This document shows, one piece after another, positions 35,040-45,486 of a DNA stretch of 64,000 bases. The position numbers were made by a program, and so were the translations under genes. Under the pieces are notes generated by a model, which worked only from the letters and a program-made list of their open reading frames with translations, made no database searches and was not told where the DNA came from. Every line of letters begins with the position of its first letter. Position 1 is the stretch's first letter. Source of the DNA: Aeromicrobium fastidiosum (GTDB lineage Bacteria > Actinomycetota > Actinomycetes > Propionibacteriales > Nocardioidaceae); contig NZ_JAGIOG010000001.1 of assembly GCF_017876595.1 (NCBI RefSeq), forward strand, positions 1,984,001 to 2,048,000, read 5' to 3'.

Positions 35040-36059
35040 ATGCCTGCCGACCGTCGACCACGCGTGCTGTCCGGGGCTCAGCCCACGGCCGACTCGTACC
35101 ACCTGGGCAATTACTTCGGCGCGTTCAAGCAGTGGGTCGCCCTGCAGGACGAGTTCGAGGCGTTCTACTTCGTGCCCGACCTGCACGCCATCACCGTCGA
35201 GTACGACCCCGCGCTGCTGCGCGAGCGCACGTACATCGCCGCGGCCCAGTTCCTCGCGGCGGGCGTCGACCCCGAGCGCAGCGCCCTGTTCGTGCAGAGC
35301 CATGTGCCCGAGCACGCCCAGCTCGCCTGGGTGCTGGGCGGCATCACGGGCTACGGCGAGGCCAGCCGCATGACGCAGTTCAAGGACAAGAGCGCCAAGG
35401 GCGGGCAGGACGTCTCGAGCGTCGGGCTGTTCACCTACCCGATCCTCATGGCCGCCGACATCCTGCTCTACCAGGCCGACAAGGTCCCCGTCGGCGAGGA
35501 CCAGCGCCAGCACGTCGAGCTGACGCGCAACCTCGCGCAGCGGTTCAACCACCGCTTCGGCGAGACGTTCACGGTGCCCGAGGCACACATCGTCAAGGCG
35601 ACCGCCAAGATCTACGACCTGCAGGACCCGACCAAGAAGATGAGCGGCTCCAACCAGTCGCACGCGGGCGTCGTCGACCTGACCGACACCCCCAAGCAGG
35701 TCGCCAAGAAGCTGCGCTCGGCCGTGACCGACTCCGGCACCGAGATCTCGTTCGACCCCGTCGAGAAGCCCGGCATCTCCAACCTCCTGTCGATCTACTC
35801 CGCGCTCACCGGTGAATCGGTGGAGGCGATCGTCACGGAGTTCGAGGGACGCCAGTACGGGCACCTCAAGGTCGCCCTGGGCGATCTGCTGGCCGAGTTC
35901 GTCGGCGCGTTCGGCGACCGCACGCGTGAGCTGCTCGACGACCGCGGCGAGCTCGACCGCGTCCTCGCCCGCGGCGCCGAGCAGGCCAGCGAGGTCGCGT
36001 CCACGACGCTCGACCTCGTGTACGAGCGGTCGGGGTTCGTGCGGGGCATCCGGCCGTGA
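35040..36059 (+). CDS. trpS: Tryptophan-tRNA ligase
   Basis: Class I aminoacyl-tRNA synthetase charging tRNA-Trp. 339 residues. The HIGH-type motif is [14 protein letters not shown], and the KMSKS-type loop reads KKMSGSNQS (fourth residue Gly, so KMSGS). [31 protein letters not shown] and PVGED are family blocks. ATG 35040 gives the standard [11 protein letters not shown] start. The last codon overlaps the next gene (GTGA). Confidence 0.96.
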   Translation: MPADRRPRVLSGAQPTADSYHLGNYFGAFKQWVALQDEFEAFYFVPDLHAITVEYDPALLRERTYIAAAQFLAAGVDPERSALFVQSHVPEHAQLAWVLGGITGYGEASRMTQFKDKSAKGGQDVSSVGLFTYPILMAADILLYQADKVPVGEDQRQHVELTRNLAQRFNHRFGETFTVPEAHIVKATAKIYDLQDPTKKMSGSNQSHAGVVDLTDTPKQVAKKLRSAVTDSGTEISFDPVEKPGISNLLSIYSALTGESVEAIVTEFEGRQYGHLKVALGDLLAEFVGAFGDRTRELLDDRGELDRVLARGAEQASEVASTTLDLVYERSGFVRGIRP

Positions 36060-36568
36060 CGATCATCGGCGTCGCGATCCCCGTGCCCGACCCCTTCGGG
36101 TCGCTGCTGCGGGAGAAGCGCGCCGACTTCGGCGATCCCATGGCCGAGACGGTTCCGAGCCACGTCACGCTGATCCCGCCGACCGAGGTCGCCGACGCCG
36201 AGCTGGAGGTCGTCTGCGACTCGCTCGAGCGGGCCTCCGCAGCCCTGCCCGCGTTCCCGATGCGGCTGCGGGGGACGGGCACGTTCCGTCCGGTGTCGCC
36301 CGTCGTGTTCGTCGCCGTCAGCCAGGGCATCTCCTACACCGAGATGCTCGCCCAGTGCGTCCGCGAGGCCCTCAACAGCCCCGAGCCGGAGTTCCCGTTC
36401 CACCCGCACGTCACGGTCGCGCACAACCTCGACGACCCGAGCCTCGACCGCGCGTACGAGGACCTCGCCGACTTCGAGTGCGAGTTCACGGTCAGCGAGT
36501 TCGCCCTCTACCACCACGAGGACGCCTCCGGCTGGGTGCCGCAGCGAGCGTTCTCGCTCGGCAGCTAG
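36056..36568 (+). CDS. 2'-5' RNA ligase / cyclic phosphodiesterase family protein
   Basis: 170 residues of the 2H phosphoesterase fold, with the two HxT motifs HVTLIPP (about residue 36) and HVTVAHN (about 119). The second is preceded by FPFHP. Members (YjcG/ThpR-like) cleave or join 2',5' or cyclic phosphates in RNA, possibly tRNA splicing or repair ends. It is translationally coupled to trpS, suggesting a tRNA-linked job, though this is inference. Its TAG stop shares CTAG with the convergent LysR gene. Confidence 0.85.
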   Translation: MTIIGVAIPVPDPFGSLLREKRADFGDPMAETVPSHVTLIPPTEVADAELEVVCDSLERASAALPAFPMRLRGTGTFRPVSPVVFVAVSQGISYTEMLAQCVREALNSPEPEFPFHPHVTVAHNLDDPSLDRAYEDLADFECEFTVSEFALYHHEDASGWVPQRAFSLGS

Positions 36569-37470
36569 ACGACTTCGAGATCGCTGCCGCCGACCGTCGT
36601 CAGGTGGTCGAGCAGCTCGGCCTTGAACGCCTGGGCCGCCAGGGGGAGCGCCTCGGAGCTGCGGTGGGCCAGGGCGACGACCCGGTCGAGCGGCGGGTTG
36701 CCTAGGTGCGACACCTTGAGCTGGGGTCGGGTCGACAGCACCATGCTGGGCACGACCGCGTGCCCGAGCCCGGCTTCGACGAAGCGCAGGACGGCCGACA
36801 TCTCGCCGCCCTCGACCGCGAGCCGGGGCTCGAAGCCCGCCTGTGCGCAGGCGCGGAGCGTGACGTCGCGCAGGTCGTAGCCCTCGCGGAACATCACGAG
36901 GGGGAGGTCGCGCAGGTCGCTGACGTCCATGCGGTCCGGCACGTCGGACGACGCGGGGCTCGCCAGCACGAGCCGTTCGCGCAGCACGGGTGTCGTCTCG
37001 ATGTCGGGCTCGTCGCTGTGCAGCGGGACGATCAGCAGCGCGACGTCGAGTCGTCCCTGCGCGAGCTCGCGGGTCAGCACGCGGGAGCCGGCCTCCTGCA
37101 CCTCGAGGTCGATCGCGGGATACATCTCGTGGAAGCGGGTCAGCGCCTGCGGCAGCAGCCCGTCGCACAGCGATGGCGTGGCACCGAGTCGCACGCGGCC
37201 ACGTCGCAGGTTCGCGACCTCGTGCACCGTCCGCTCGGCGCTCTCGACGTCGATCAGGATGCGCTGCGCGTGGGGGAGCAGCGCCTCGCCGGCACTCGTC
37301 AGCTCGATGCCGCTGCGTCCCCGGACGAACAAGGGAGTGCCGAGCGAGTTCTCCAGGACCCTGATCTGCTTGGACAGCGTGGGCTGCGAGACCCCCGCCA
37401 GGTCGGCGGCCCTCGTGAAGTGCCGGGTGCGGGCGACGGCCACGAAGTAGGAGAGCTGATGTATCTGCAC
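36565..37470 (-). CDS. LysR-family regulator, divergent from sdhCAB
   Basis: 301 residues. The N-terminal winged helix is typical (QLSYFVAVARTRHFTRAADLAGVSQPTLSKQIRVLENSLGTPLF, here only its range, residues 4-48), followed by a periplasmic-binding-like effector domain (VRLGATPSLCDGLLPQAL, DVALLIVPL). It is divergent from the succinate dehydrogenase operon over 86 bases. The LysR-type site CATAGCC-AAC-GGCTATG sits just before its own start. So it probably controls sdh and itself; the effector is unknown. Confidence 0.92.
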   Translation of the reverse strand: MQIHQLSYFVAVARTRHFTRAADLAGVSQPTLSKQIRVLENSLGTPLFVRGRSGIELTSAGEALLPHAQRILIDVESAERTVHEVANLRRGRVRLGATPSLCDGLLPQALTRFHEMYPAIDLEVQEAGSRVLTRELAQGRLDVALLIVPLHSDEPDIETTPVLRERLVLASPASSDVPDRMDVSDLRDLPLVMFREGYDLRDVTLRACAQAGFEPRLAVEGGEMSAVLRFVEAGLGHAVVPSMVLSTRPQLKVSHLGNPPLDRVVALAHRSSEALPLAAQAFKAELLDHLTTVGGSDLEVV

Positions 37471-37483
37471 TGGTCAAGTGTGT

Positions 37484-37500
37484 CATAGCCAACGGCTATG
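37484..37500. promoter_or_regulatory. LysR-type inverted repeat between lysR gene and sdhC
   Basis: CATAGCC-AAC-GGCTATG is a perfect 7-base inverted repeat with 3-base centre, containing the T-N11-A core of LysR sites. It is 14 bases upstream of the regulator's start and 57 bases upstream of sdhC, a good position for autorepression and for sdh control. Confidence 0.7.
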
Positions 37501-37556
37501 AAGGATGCCCTCAACTAGACTTAGCGCGAATCGCCGAACCGTCCTACTGTGTGATC

Positions 37557-38275
37557 GTGGCAACTACCCAAACTGCGAAGCGGCCGTCAGCGAAGCGTTC
37601 GACCGTCGCCCTGAAGTATTCGATGGCGGTGTCGGGGCTCATCATGTTGGGCTACCTGCTCGTCCACATGTACGGCAACCTGAAGTTCTTCCAGGGTCCT
37701 GAGAAGTTCGACAGCTACCTCGAGGGTCTCGACGACATCCTCTACCCGTACCTCCCGCACGAGGGCGCGCTCTGGATCATCCGGGTCGTCCTGACGACAG
37801 CCCTGGTCGTCCACGTCTACGCCGCGATCACGCTGTGGCGTCGCAACAAGGCAGCAGCGGGCTTCGTCGGCAACACGCGCTACCACACCAAGCAGAACAA
37901 GACGGGCGTCCAGCGCAGCTACGCCTCCTTCACGATGCGCTGGGGCGGCATCATCCTGCTTCTGTTCATCATCGGCCACGTCGCGCAGATGCTGCCCAAC
38001 TGGCTCTCGCCCGGCGGCGCGTCCGACAGCAAGTACGACCGCGTCGTCAACGGCTTCGAGCTGTGGTGGGTCGTCCTGCTCTACACGATCGGCCTGGTCG
38101 CGGTGGGCTTCCACCTCGCGCACGGCTTCTGGAGCGCGCTCACCACGCTGGGTCAGAACCACAGCTCGACCCGCAAGTCGTCGCGCATCACCGCGGTGTC
38201 GATCGGTCTGGCCGTCATCATCGCCGGCGGCTTCCTGACCGTCCCCTTCGCCGTCTTCTTCTTCGGAGCTGGATC

Positions 38276-38279
<4 letters not shown>
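37557..38279 (+). CDS. sdhC: Succinate dehydrogenase, cytochrome b subunit
   Basis: 240 residues, five membrane helices, of the single-subunit (type B-like, Bacillus/actinobacterial) cytochrome b558 family. Heme-ligand histidines lie in [29 protein letters not shown] and [12 protein letters not shown]. The anchor delivers electrons to menaquinone. GTG 37557 or GTG 37551; the former gives [10 protein letters not shown]. It overlaps sdhA by 4 bases (ATGA). Confidence 0.93.
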
Positions 38280-40236
<1,957 letters not shown>

Positions 40237-40240
<4 letters not shown>

Positions 40241-40983
40241 ACATCACCGTGCGCGTCTGGCGCCAGAAGAACGCCGACGACAAGGGCAAGATGGTCACGT
40301 ACGGCGTCGAGGACGTCAGTGAACACATGTCGTTCCTCGAGATGCTCGACGTCCTCAACGAGCAGCTGACGCTGAGCGGCGACGACCCGATCGCCTTCGA
40401 CCACGACTGCCGCGAGGGCATCTGCGGTGCGTGCGGCGTCGTCATCAACGGTCAGGCCCACGGGCCGCAGACCACGACGACGTGCCAGCTGCACATGCGC
40501 AGCTTCGAGGACGGTGCCGTCATCGACATCGAGCCGTGGCGCGCCGGTGCGTTCCCGGTCGTCAAGGACCTCGTCGTCGACCGCGGCGCGTTCGACCGCA
40601 TCATCCAGGCCGGTGGCTTCATCTCCGCGCCGACCGGATCGGCACCCGAGGCCAACAACCTTCCCGTCCGCAAGGAAGACGCCGACCACGCCTTCGAGTC
40701 GGCCGCCTGCATCGGCTGTGGTGCCTGCGTCGCGGCGTGCCCCAACGGCTCGGGCATGCTGTTCACGGCTGCCAAGATCACGCACCTGGGCCTGCTGCCG
40801 CAGGGTCAGCCGGAGCGCGACTCCCGCGTCATCGGCATGATCGAGCAGCACGACCACGAGGGCTTCGGCGGCTGCACCAACATCGGCGAGTGCACCTCGT
40901 CGTGCCCCAAGGGCATCCCGCTCGACACCATCAGCCGCCTCAACCGCGACCTCCTCGGAGCGCTCGCCAAGGGCAAGGCGTAG
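40237..40983 (+). CDS. sdhB: Succinate dehydrogenase, iron-sulfur subunit
   Basis: 248 residues with three clusters: [2Fe-2S] ligands in [10 protein letters not shown]...C ([18 protein letters not shown]), [4Fe-4S] in [12 protein letters not shown], and [3Fe-4S] in GGCTNIGEC...CPKGIP. It passes electrons from FAD to the SdhC quinone site. GTG 40237 overlaps the sdhA stop (GTGA). A run of three small hairpins ends the operon. Confidence 0.96.
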
Positions 40984-40989
40984 CGGCGC

Positions 40990-41042
40990 GCGGCTTCGCC
41001 GCATCCGCTGTTCGTCCCTCACAGCGGCCAGGCTTCGCCTGG
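40990..41042 (+). terminator. Three small hairpins after sdhB
   Basis: GCGGC-ttc-GCCGC at 40990-41002, CCGCTG (41005-41010) with CAGCGG (41022-41027), and CCAGGC-ttc-GCCTGG at 41028-41042. Two share the same GGCttcGCC tip. Together they form a plausible termination region for sdhCAB. Confidence 0.55.
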
Positions 41043-41055
41043 GCGCCTGTCTTCG

Positions 41056-41072
41056 CTCGCTGCGCTCGCTCG
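41056..41072. repeat. Dispersed 17-base repeat, copy 1
   Basis: CTCGCTGCGCTCGCTCG occurs here in non-coding DNA and identically at 55180-55196 inside the end of lon. It is an imperfect palindrome and a typical short dispersed repeat of high-GC genomes. Confidence 0.6.
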
Positions 41073-41121
41073 ACCCATGGTCGGGCGGGCGCAGCTGGCG
41101 TCTGACGCCTAGGCTTCGGGG

Positions 41122-41934
41122 ATGAGTTCTGCTCCTACGTCCTCGCTGGATGGGTGGGTGGTGTCGTCGTTCACGGGCGGCGAGCTCACCCACGACTGCT
41201 ACGAGAAGGGCAGCGGACCTGGTGTCGTCCTGATCCCCGAGATCCCCGGCATGACGCCCGAGGTGCTGGGCCTGGCCGATCACCTCGTCGACCAGGGCTT
41301 CACGGTCGTCGTGCCGTCGCCGTTCGGCACGCCCGGTCGTGGGATGTCGGCCGGCTACGCGGTCGGCGTGATGGCGCGCCTGTGCGTCTCGTCGGAGTTC
41401 CGGGCGTTCGCGACCCGGTCGGCTCGTCCGATCAGCGAGTTCCTGCGGGCGGTCGCCCGCGACCTCGACGCCCGCACGCCCGGAACCGGCGTCGGCGTCA
41501 TCGGGATGTGCTTCACGGGCGGGTTCGCGCTCGCCGCAGCCGTCGACGACTCGGTAACGGCTCCGGTCATGAGCCAGCCGTCGGTGCCGTTCCCGATCGG
41601 CGGTGCCCGGCAGGCCGACGTGGGCCTGTCGCCGGACGAGCTCGCGACCGTCAAGCGGCGGGTCGTCGACGACGGACTCTGCGTGATGGGCCTACGGTTC
41701 AGCGAGGACAGGGCGGTCTCGCCCAAGCGGTTCGCCGCCCTCCGGGAGCACCTGGGGGACGCCTTCGAGGTCATCGAGCTCGACTCGTCGGAGGGCAACG
41801 CCGGCGGGTTCTCCAAGAGCGCCCACTCCGTCCTCACCCACGAGGTGCGCGAGGGCAACGAGGCCATGGCCGCCCGTGACCGCGTCGTCGCCTTCCTCCA
41901 CGAACGCCTCACCCCTGCACCCCCCTCTCGCTGA
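41122..41934 (+). CDS. Dienelactone-hydrolase-family protein
   Basis: 270-residue alpha/beta hydrolase of the dienelactone hydrolase family. The nucleophile elbow is GMCFTGG (Cys as nucleophile, as in true dienelactone hydrolases), the His is in SAHSVLT, and the acid lies probably near GLRFSEDRAVSP. PEIPGMTPEVLGLADHL follows the family N-terminus with its conserved Glu. No aromatic-catabolism gene is adjacent, so the substrate is unclear. Monocistronic; followed by nested hairpins. Confidence 0.85.
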   Translation: MSSAPTSSLDGWVVSSFTGGELTHDCYEKGSGPGVVLIPEIPGMTPEVLGLADHLVDQGFTVVVPSPFGTPGRGMSAGYAVGVMARLCVSSEFRAFATRSARPISEFLRAVARDLDARTPGTGVGVIGMCFTGGFALAAAVDDSVTAPVMSQPSVPFPIGGARQADVGLSPDELATVKRRVVDDGLCVMGLRFSEDRAVSPKRFAALREHLGDAFEVIELDSSEGNAGGFSKSAHSVLTHEVREGNEAMAARDRVVAFLHERLTPAPPSR

Positions 41935-42014
41935 CGCGTGGGTTCCGCCCCGCCGACGCGTGGCTTTCGCCATGCGTCGGCGGGCGCGACCCACGCGTCA
42001 GGGAGGCGGAACCC
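41931..42014. terminator. Nested hairpins after the hydrolase gene
   Basis: CTGACGCGTGGGT (41931-41943) pairs with 41989-42001; inside it, 41949-41963 pairs with 41970-41984 at 14 of 15 positions with loop CTTTCG; and GGGTTCCGCC (41940-41949) can alternatively pair with GGCGGAACCC (42005-42014). The outer arm includes the stop codon. Two mutually exclusive folds are therefore available. Confidence 0.6.
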
Positions 42015-42030
42015 GCGCCTCGACATGTGG

Positions 42031-42056
42031 TTAGCGTGGGTAATTTGTTATGCTAA
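42031..42056. promoter_or_regulatory. Candidate MarR operator / promoter
   Basis: TTAGC (42031-42035) and GCTAA (42052-42056) form an inverted repeat around an AT-rich centre holding TAATTTGTTA. It is the most AT-rich stretch nearby and ends 4 bases before the MarR start, so RNA starts must be close to or at the ATG. Confidence 0.5.
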
Positions 42057-42060
42057 GGAT

Positions 42061-42471
42061 ATGCCCACCGATGCTCATCAGCTCGCCCGGGCGGTGGCAC
42101 GGCTCAACCGGCGCCTCCGCCAGGAGCGGCACAGCGACCTGACGCCCACCCAGCTGTCCGTGCTCGGCGCGATCCGTCAGCTGGGTCGCGCGACGCCGAC
42201 CGCGATCGCCGCGCACGAGCGCGTCCAGCCCCCGTCGATCACCCGATCCCTCAACTGCCTCGTCGACGACGGGTACGCGATCCGCGAGCCCCACCCCGAC
42301 GACGGCCGGCAGGTGCTCGTCTCGGTCTCCGAGCAGGGGGAGGCGGTGCTGGCGGAGGAGCGCGAACGCCGCGACCAGTGGCTCGCACACGGTCTGGCCG
42401 AGCTGACCGAGTCCGAGCGCGCCACCCTGGAGGAGGCTGCCGCGCTGCTGGAACGGCTGTCCGCCCGGTGA
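42061..42471 (+). CDS. MarR-family transcriptional regulator
   Basis: 136 residues: a winged helix with LTPTQLSVLGAIRQLG, TAIAAHERVQPPSITRSLNCLVDDGYAI (recognition helix, in part) and the wing DDGRQVLVSVSEQG. It is the first gene of a MarR-MFS pair, with a GTGA overlap to the pump, so it probably represses the pump. ATG 42061 is chosen; AAGGAT lies directly against it, so initiation may be leaderless. Confidence 0.93.
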   Translation: MPTDAHQLARAVARLNRRLRQERHSDLTPTQLSVLGAIRQLGRATPTAIAAHERVQPPSITRSLNCLVDDGYAIREPHPDDGRQVLVSVSEQGEAVLAEERERRDQWLAHGLAELTESERATLEEAAALLERLSAR

Positions 42472-43766
42472 GCCCCACGTTCAGCGCGCTGGCGGTGCGC
42501 AACTACCGCATCTACATCCTCGGCGCGATCGTCTCCAACACCGGCACCTGGATGCAGCGCATCGGCCAGGACTGGCTCGTGCTGCAGCTCACGAACAGCG
42601 GCACGGCGCTCGGCATCACGACGGGGCTCCAGCTGCTGCCGGCGCTGCTGTTCTCGCCGATCGCCGGGGTCGTCGCCGACCGGGTGCCCAAGCGGACGAT
42701 CCTGCGGTGCACGCAGATCGCGATGGCGGTGCCTGCCGCGCTGCTGGGCATCCTTGCCGTCACGGGCGTCGTGCAGGCGTGGCACGTCTACCTCCTGGCG
42801 TTCGTCTTCGGCATCGGGACGGCCTTCGACGCCCCCGCACGCCAGTCGTTCGTCGTCGAGATCGTCGGCCCCAAGGACCTCGCCAACGCCGTAGGCCTCA
42901 ACTCGGCCTCGTTCAACCTGGCCCGCATGATCGGCCCCGCCGTCGCGGGCCTGTTGATCGCCGCGCTCGGCTCGGGCGTGCGCGCCGCCGGATGGGTCAT
43001 CCTCGTCAACGCCGTGAGCTATCTCGCGGTGCTGACGTCGCTGCAGCTGCTCGACCCCCGCCACCTGACGCCGTCGGAGGTCACCGGCACGCGCAAGCAC
43101 GCCGTCCGCGACGGCATCACGTACGTGCGGTCGCGCCCCGACCTCGTCCTGATCCTCACCTGCGTGTTCTTCGTCGGCACGTTCGGCATGAACTTCCAGA
43201 TGACCAGCGCCCTCATGGCCACCCAGGTCTTCGGCAAGGGGGCGGGGGAGTACGGGCTGCTGGCCTCGATCATGGCGCTCGGCTCGCTCGCGGGTGCGCT
43301 GCTGGCCGCCCGTCGGGCGCGTCCCCGGCTTCGGTTCGTGGTGCTGGCCGGCGCAGCCTTCAGCGTCACCGAGATCGTCGCCGGACTGATGCCGACCTAC
43401 GTCACCTTCGCCGCCGTGCTGCCGGTGCTGGGCCTGTGCGCCCTCACGATGGTGACGTCGGCCAATGCCACGATCCAGCTGACGTCCAGCCCCATGATGC
43501 GCGGACGCGTCGCAGCGCTCTACCTCATGGTGTTCATGGGAGGGACGCCCGTGGGGGCGCCGCTCGTGGGCTGGGTCGGCGAGACCTTCGGGGCCCGCTG
43601 GATGCTGCTGGGCGGCGGGGGCGTGACCCTCCTCGGCATCGCCGCGGCGACCGCCTGGTACTTCGGCACGCAGGACGCCCAGCGCGAGGAGTTGCGCCGC
43701 GGCCTGCGGGACCTACCGTGGAGTCATGCACGTCGAGCGCACCTTCACGGTGTCGAGATCCGTTGA
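42468..43766 (+). CDS. MFS exporter (enterobactin/multidrug type)
   Basis: 432 residues, twelve helices. SNTGTWMQRIGQDWLVLQLT, GVVADRVPKRTILRCTQ and FGIGTAFDAPARQSFVVEIVG are typical of the MFS_3 / EntS-like group. GTG 42468 overlaps the marR-type stop. Its last 41 bases overlap the next gene in another frame. Substrate unknown. Confidence 0.92.
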   Translation: MSPTFSALAVRNYRIYILGAIVSNTGTWMQRIGQDWLVLQLTNSGTALGITTGLQLLPALLFSPIAGVVADRVPKRTILRCTQIAMAVPAALLGILAVTGVVQAWHVYLLAFVFGIGTAFDAPARQSFVVEIVGPKDLANAVGLNSASFNLARMIGPAVAGLLIAALGSGVRAAGWVILVNAVSYLAVLTSLQLLDPRHLTPSEVTGTRKHAVRDGITYVRSRPDLVLILTCVFFVGTFGMNFQMTSALMATQVFGKGAGEYGLLASIMALGSLAGALLAARRARPRLRFVVLAGAAFSVTEIVAGLMPTYVTFAAVLPVLGLCALTMVTSANATIQLTSSPMMRGRVAALYLMVFMGGTPVGAPLVGWVGETFGARWMLLGGGGVTLLGIAAATAWYFGTQDAQREELRRGLRDLPWSHARRAHLHGVEIR

Positions 43767-44169
43767 GGACGTCTTCGACTACCTCAGCGACTTCGAGAAC
43801 ACCAACCACTGGGACCCCGGCACGATCCAGACGCGTCGCACGGGCGGTGACGGCGGCATCGGCACGACGTACGCCAACCGGTCGTCGTTCGCGGGCCGAG
43901 AGGTCGAGCTGACGTACGAGACGATCGGCTTCGACCGTCCGACGTTCTTCTCGGCGCGGGGCACCAACCGGCAGTCGACCGCGACCGACACCATGACGTT
44001 CACGCGCGACGGCGACCGCACCCAGATCCACTACCGGGCCGACTTCCAGTTCCGCGGCATCGTCAAGTACCTCGCCCCGCTCGTGGTCAAGCCGAAGCTC
44101 GCGGCGCTCGCCGACGAGACCGTCGAGCACATCCGCGGCGCGCTCGAGGGCGAGGGCGGGCTAGCCTGA
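43726..44169 (+). CDS. SRPBCC-family (START-like) protein
   Basis: 147 residues of the polyketide-cyclase/START-like helix-grip fold: FTVSRSVEDVFDYLSDFENTNHWDPG is the typical opening, ending with a long C-terminal helix (KPKLAALADETVEHIRGALEG). These proteins bind hydrophobic ligands. The start ATG lies 41 bases inside the MFS gene. The amidohydrolase follows 4 bases later, so four genes from MarR onward are probably cotranscribed. Confidence 0.85.
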   Translation: MHVERTFTVSRSVEDVFDYLSDFENTNHWDPGTIQTRRTGGDGGIGTTYANRSSFAGREVELTYETIGFDRPTFFSARGTNRQSTATDTMTFTRDGDRTQIHYRADFQFRGIVKYLAPLVVKPKLAALADETVEHIRGALEGEGGLA

Positions 44170-44173
44170 GGGA

Positions 44174-45346
44174 ATGTCCCCGTCCCTGGCCGAGTCGATC
44201 GCCCGCTCCATCGACGTGGTCACGCCCGACCTGATCGAGGTGCGCCGCGACCTGCACGCCTACCCGGAGCTGTCGTGGCACGAGGAGCGGACGACTGACA
44301 TCGTGGCCGTCTGGATGGACAAGCTCGGGGTGTCGTACGAGCGCTTCGAGGGCACCGGCCTGATGGCCGAGATCGGACCCACGGAGGGTCCCATCGTGGC
44401 CCTGCGCGCCGACCTCGACGCGCTGCCCGTCATCGACACCTCGCAGGACCCCTGGAAGTCGACGGTTCCCGGCGTGTCCCACTCGTGCGGCCACGACGTC
44501 CACGTGTCGGCGCTGCTGGGTGCCGCGGTGGCGCTGGCGCACGTCCACGCCGAGCACGGTCTGCCGGTGCGGGTACGGCTGATCTTCCAGCCCGCCGAGG
44601 AGGTCATGCCCGGTGGCGCGCTCAAGCTGCTGGCCGCCGGTGCCCTCAAGGGCGTGTCGCGCATCTTCGCGCTGCACTGCGACCCGTCGCTCGACGTCGG
44701 GCAGGTCGGTCTGCGCGAGGGACCCATCACGGGCGCGTCCGACCACATCGTGGTGCACCTGAGCGGTCGCGGCGGGCACACGTCGCGCCCCCACCTGACC
44801 GAGGACCTCACGTACGCGCTCGGCAGCCTGCTGACCCAGCTGCCGGCCGTGCTCTCGCGACGGTTCGACCCCCGCGCCGGGGCCAGCATGGTGTGGGGCC
44901 AGATCCGCTCCGGCAACGCGGCCAACGTCATCCCGTCCACGGGCGAGCTCAGCGGCACGCTGCGCATGCTCGACGCGGCCGCCTGGCACCAGGCCGAGCA
45001 CCTCGTCCGCGGCCTCATCAGCGACATCATCGAGCCGTTCGGGGTCAGCGCCGACGTCACGTACACGCGCGGCGTCCCGCCCGTCGTCAACGACTTCGGG
45101 GCCACCGAGATCCTGCGCCGCGCGGTCTCGCAGGCCGTCGGTCCCGCGGGTGTCGCGTCGACCGCCCAGAGCCTCGGCGGCGAGGACTTCGCGTGGTACG
45201 TCGAGGCGGTTCCCGGGTCGATGGGACGCCTCGGCACCCGCACCCCCGACGGGCCGACGTACGACCTGCACCAGGGCAACCTGCGGGTCGACGAACGGGC
45301 GATCGCGGTCGGCGCGAAGGTGCTGGCCATCGCCGCCGTCAGCTGA
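44174..45346 (+). CDS. M20-family amidohydrolase
   Basis: 390-residue metal-dependent amidohydrolase of the hippurate hydrolase / N-acyl-aminoacid hydrolase (M20D) type. Metal ligands: SCGHDVH, the catalytic Glu pair in QPAEEVMPGG, HCDP, and GGEDFAWY near the C-terminus. A dimerisation insert runs about residues 185-300 (SGRGGHTSRPH). It cleaves N-acyl or amide bonds of small molecules; the substrate is not determinable. ATG 44174. Confidence 0.92.
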   Translation: MSPSLAESIARSIDVVTPDLIEVRRDLHAYPELSWHEERTTDIVAVWMDKLGVSYERFEGTGLMAEIGPTEGPIVALRADLDALPVIDTSQDPWKSTVPGVSHSCGHDVHVSALLGAAVALAHVHAEHGLPVRVRLIFQPAEEVMPGGALKLLAAGALKGVSRIFALHCDPSLDVGQVGLREGPITGASDHIVVHLSGRGGHTSRPHLTEDLTYALGSLLTQLPAVLSRRFDPRAGASMVWGQIRSGNAANVIPSTGELSGTLRMLDAAAWHQAEHLVRGLISDIIEPFGVSADVTYTRGVPPVVNDFGATEILRRAVSQAVGPAGVASTAQSLGGEDFAWYVEAVPGSMGRLGTRTPDGPTYDLHQGNLRVDERAIAVGAKVLAIAAVS

Positions 45347-45419
45347 TCGGTCCCTCCTGACGCTCGGCAGGTGAAGAAACGGTTACAGCGCCCGGCAATC
45401 CCTGCGAGGCCCTCCCGAA

Positions 45420-45443
45420 CGACCCGCCCGGACACTAGGGTCG
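45420..45443 (+). promoter_or_regulatory. Inverted repeat in the nucleoside-binding-protein promoter region
   Basis: CGACCC (45420-45425) and GGGTCG (45438-45443) flank a 12-base centre ending in ACTA; TAGGGT could be a -10 hexamer 45-50 bases upstream of the GTG. GCCCGGCA (45390) and TGCCGGGC (45452) form a wider pair around it. Candidate promoter/operator only. Confidence 0.35.
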
Positions 45444-45486
45444 GTCACGAGTGCCGGGCTTCCCGGCTCCGTATCAAGGAGGAACT

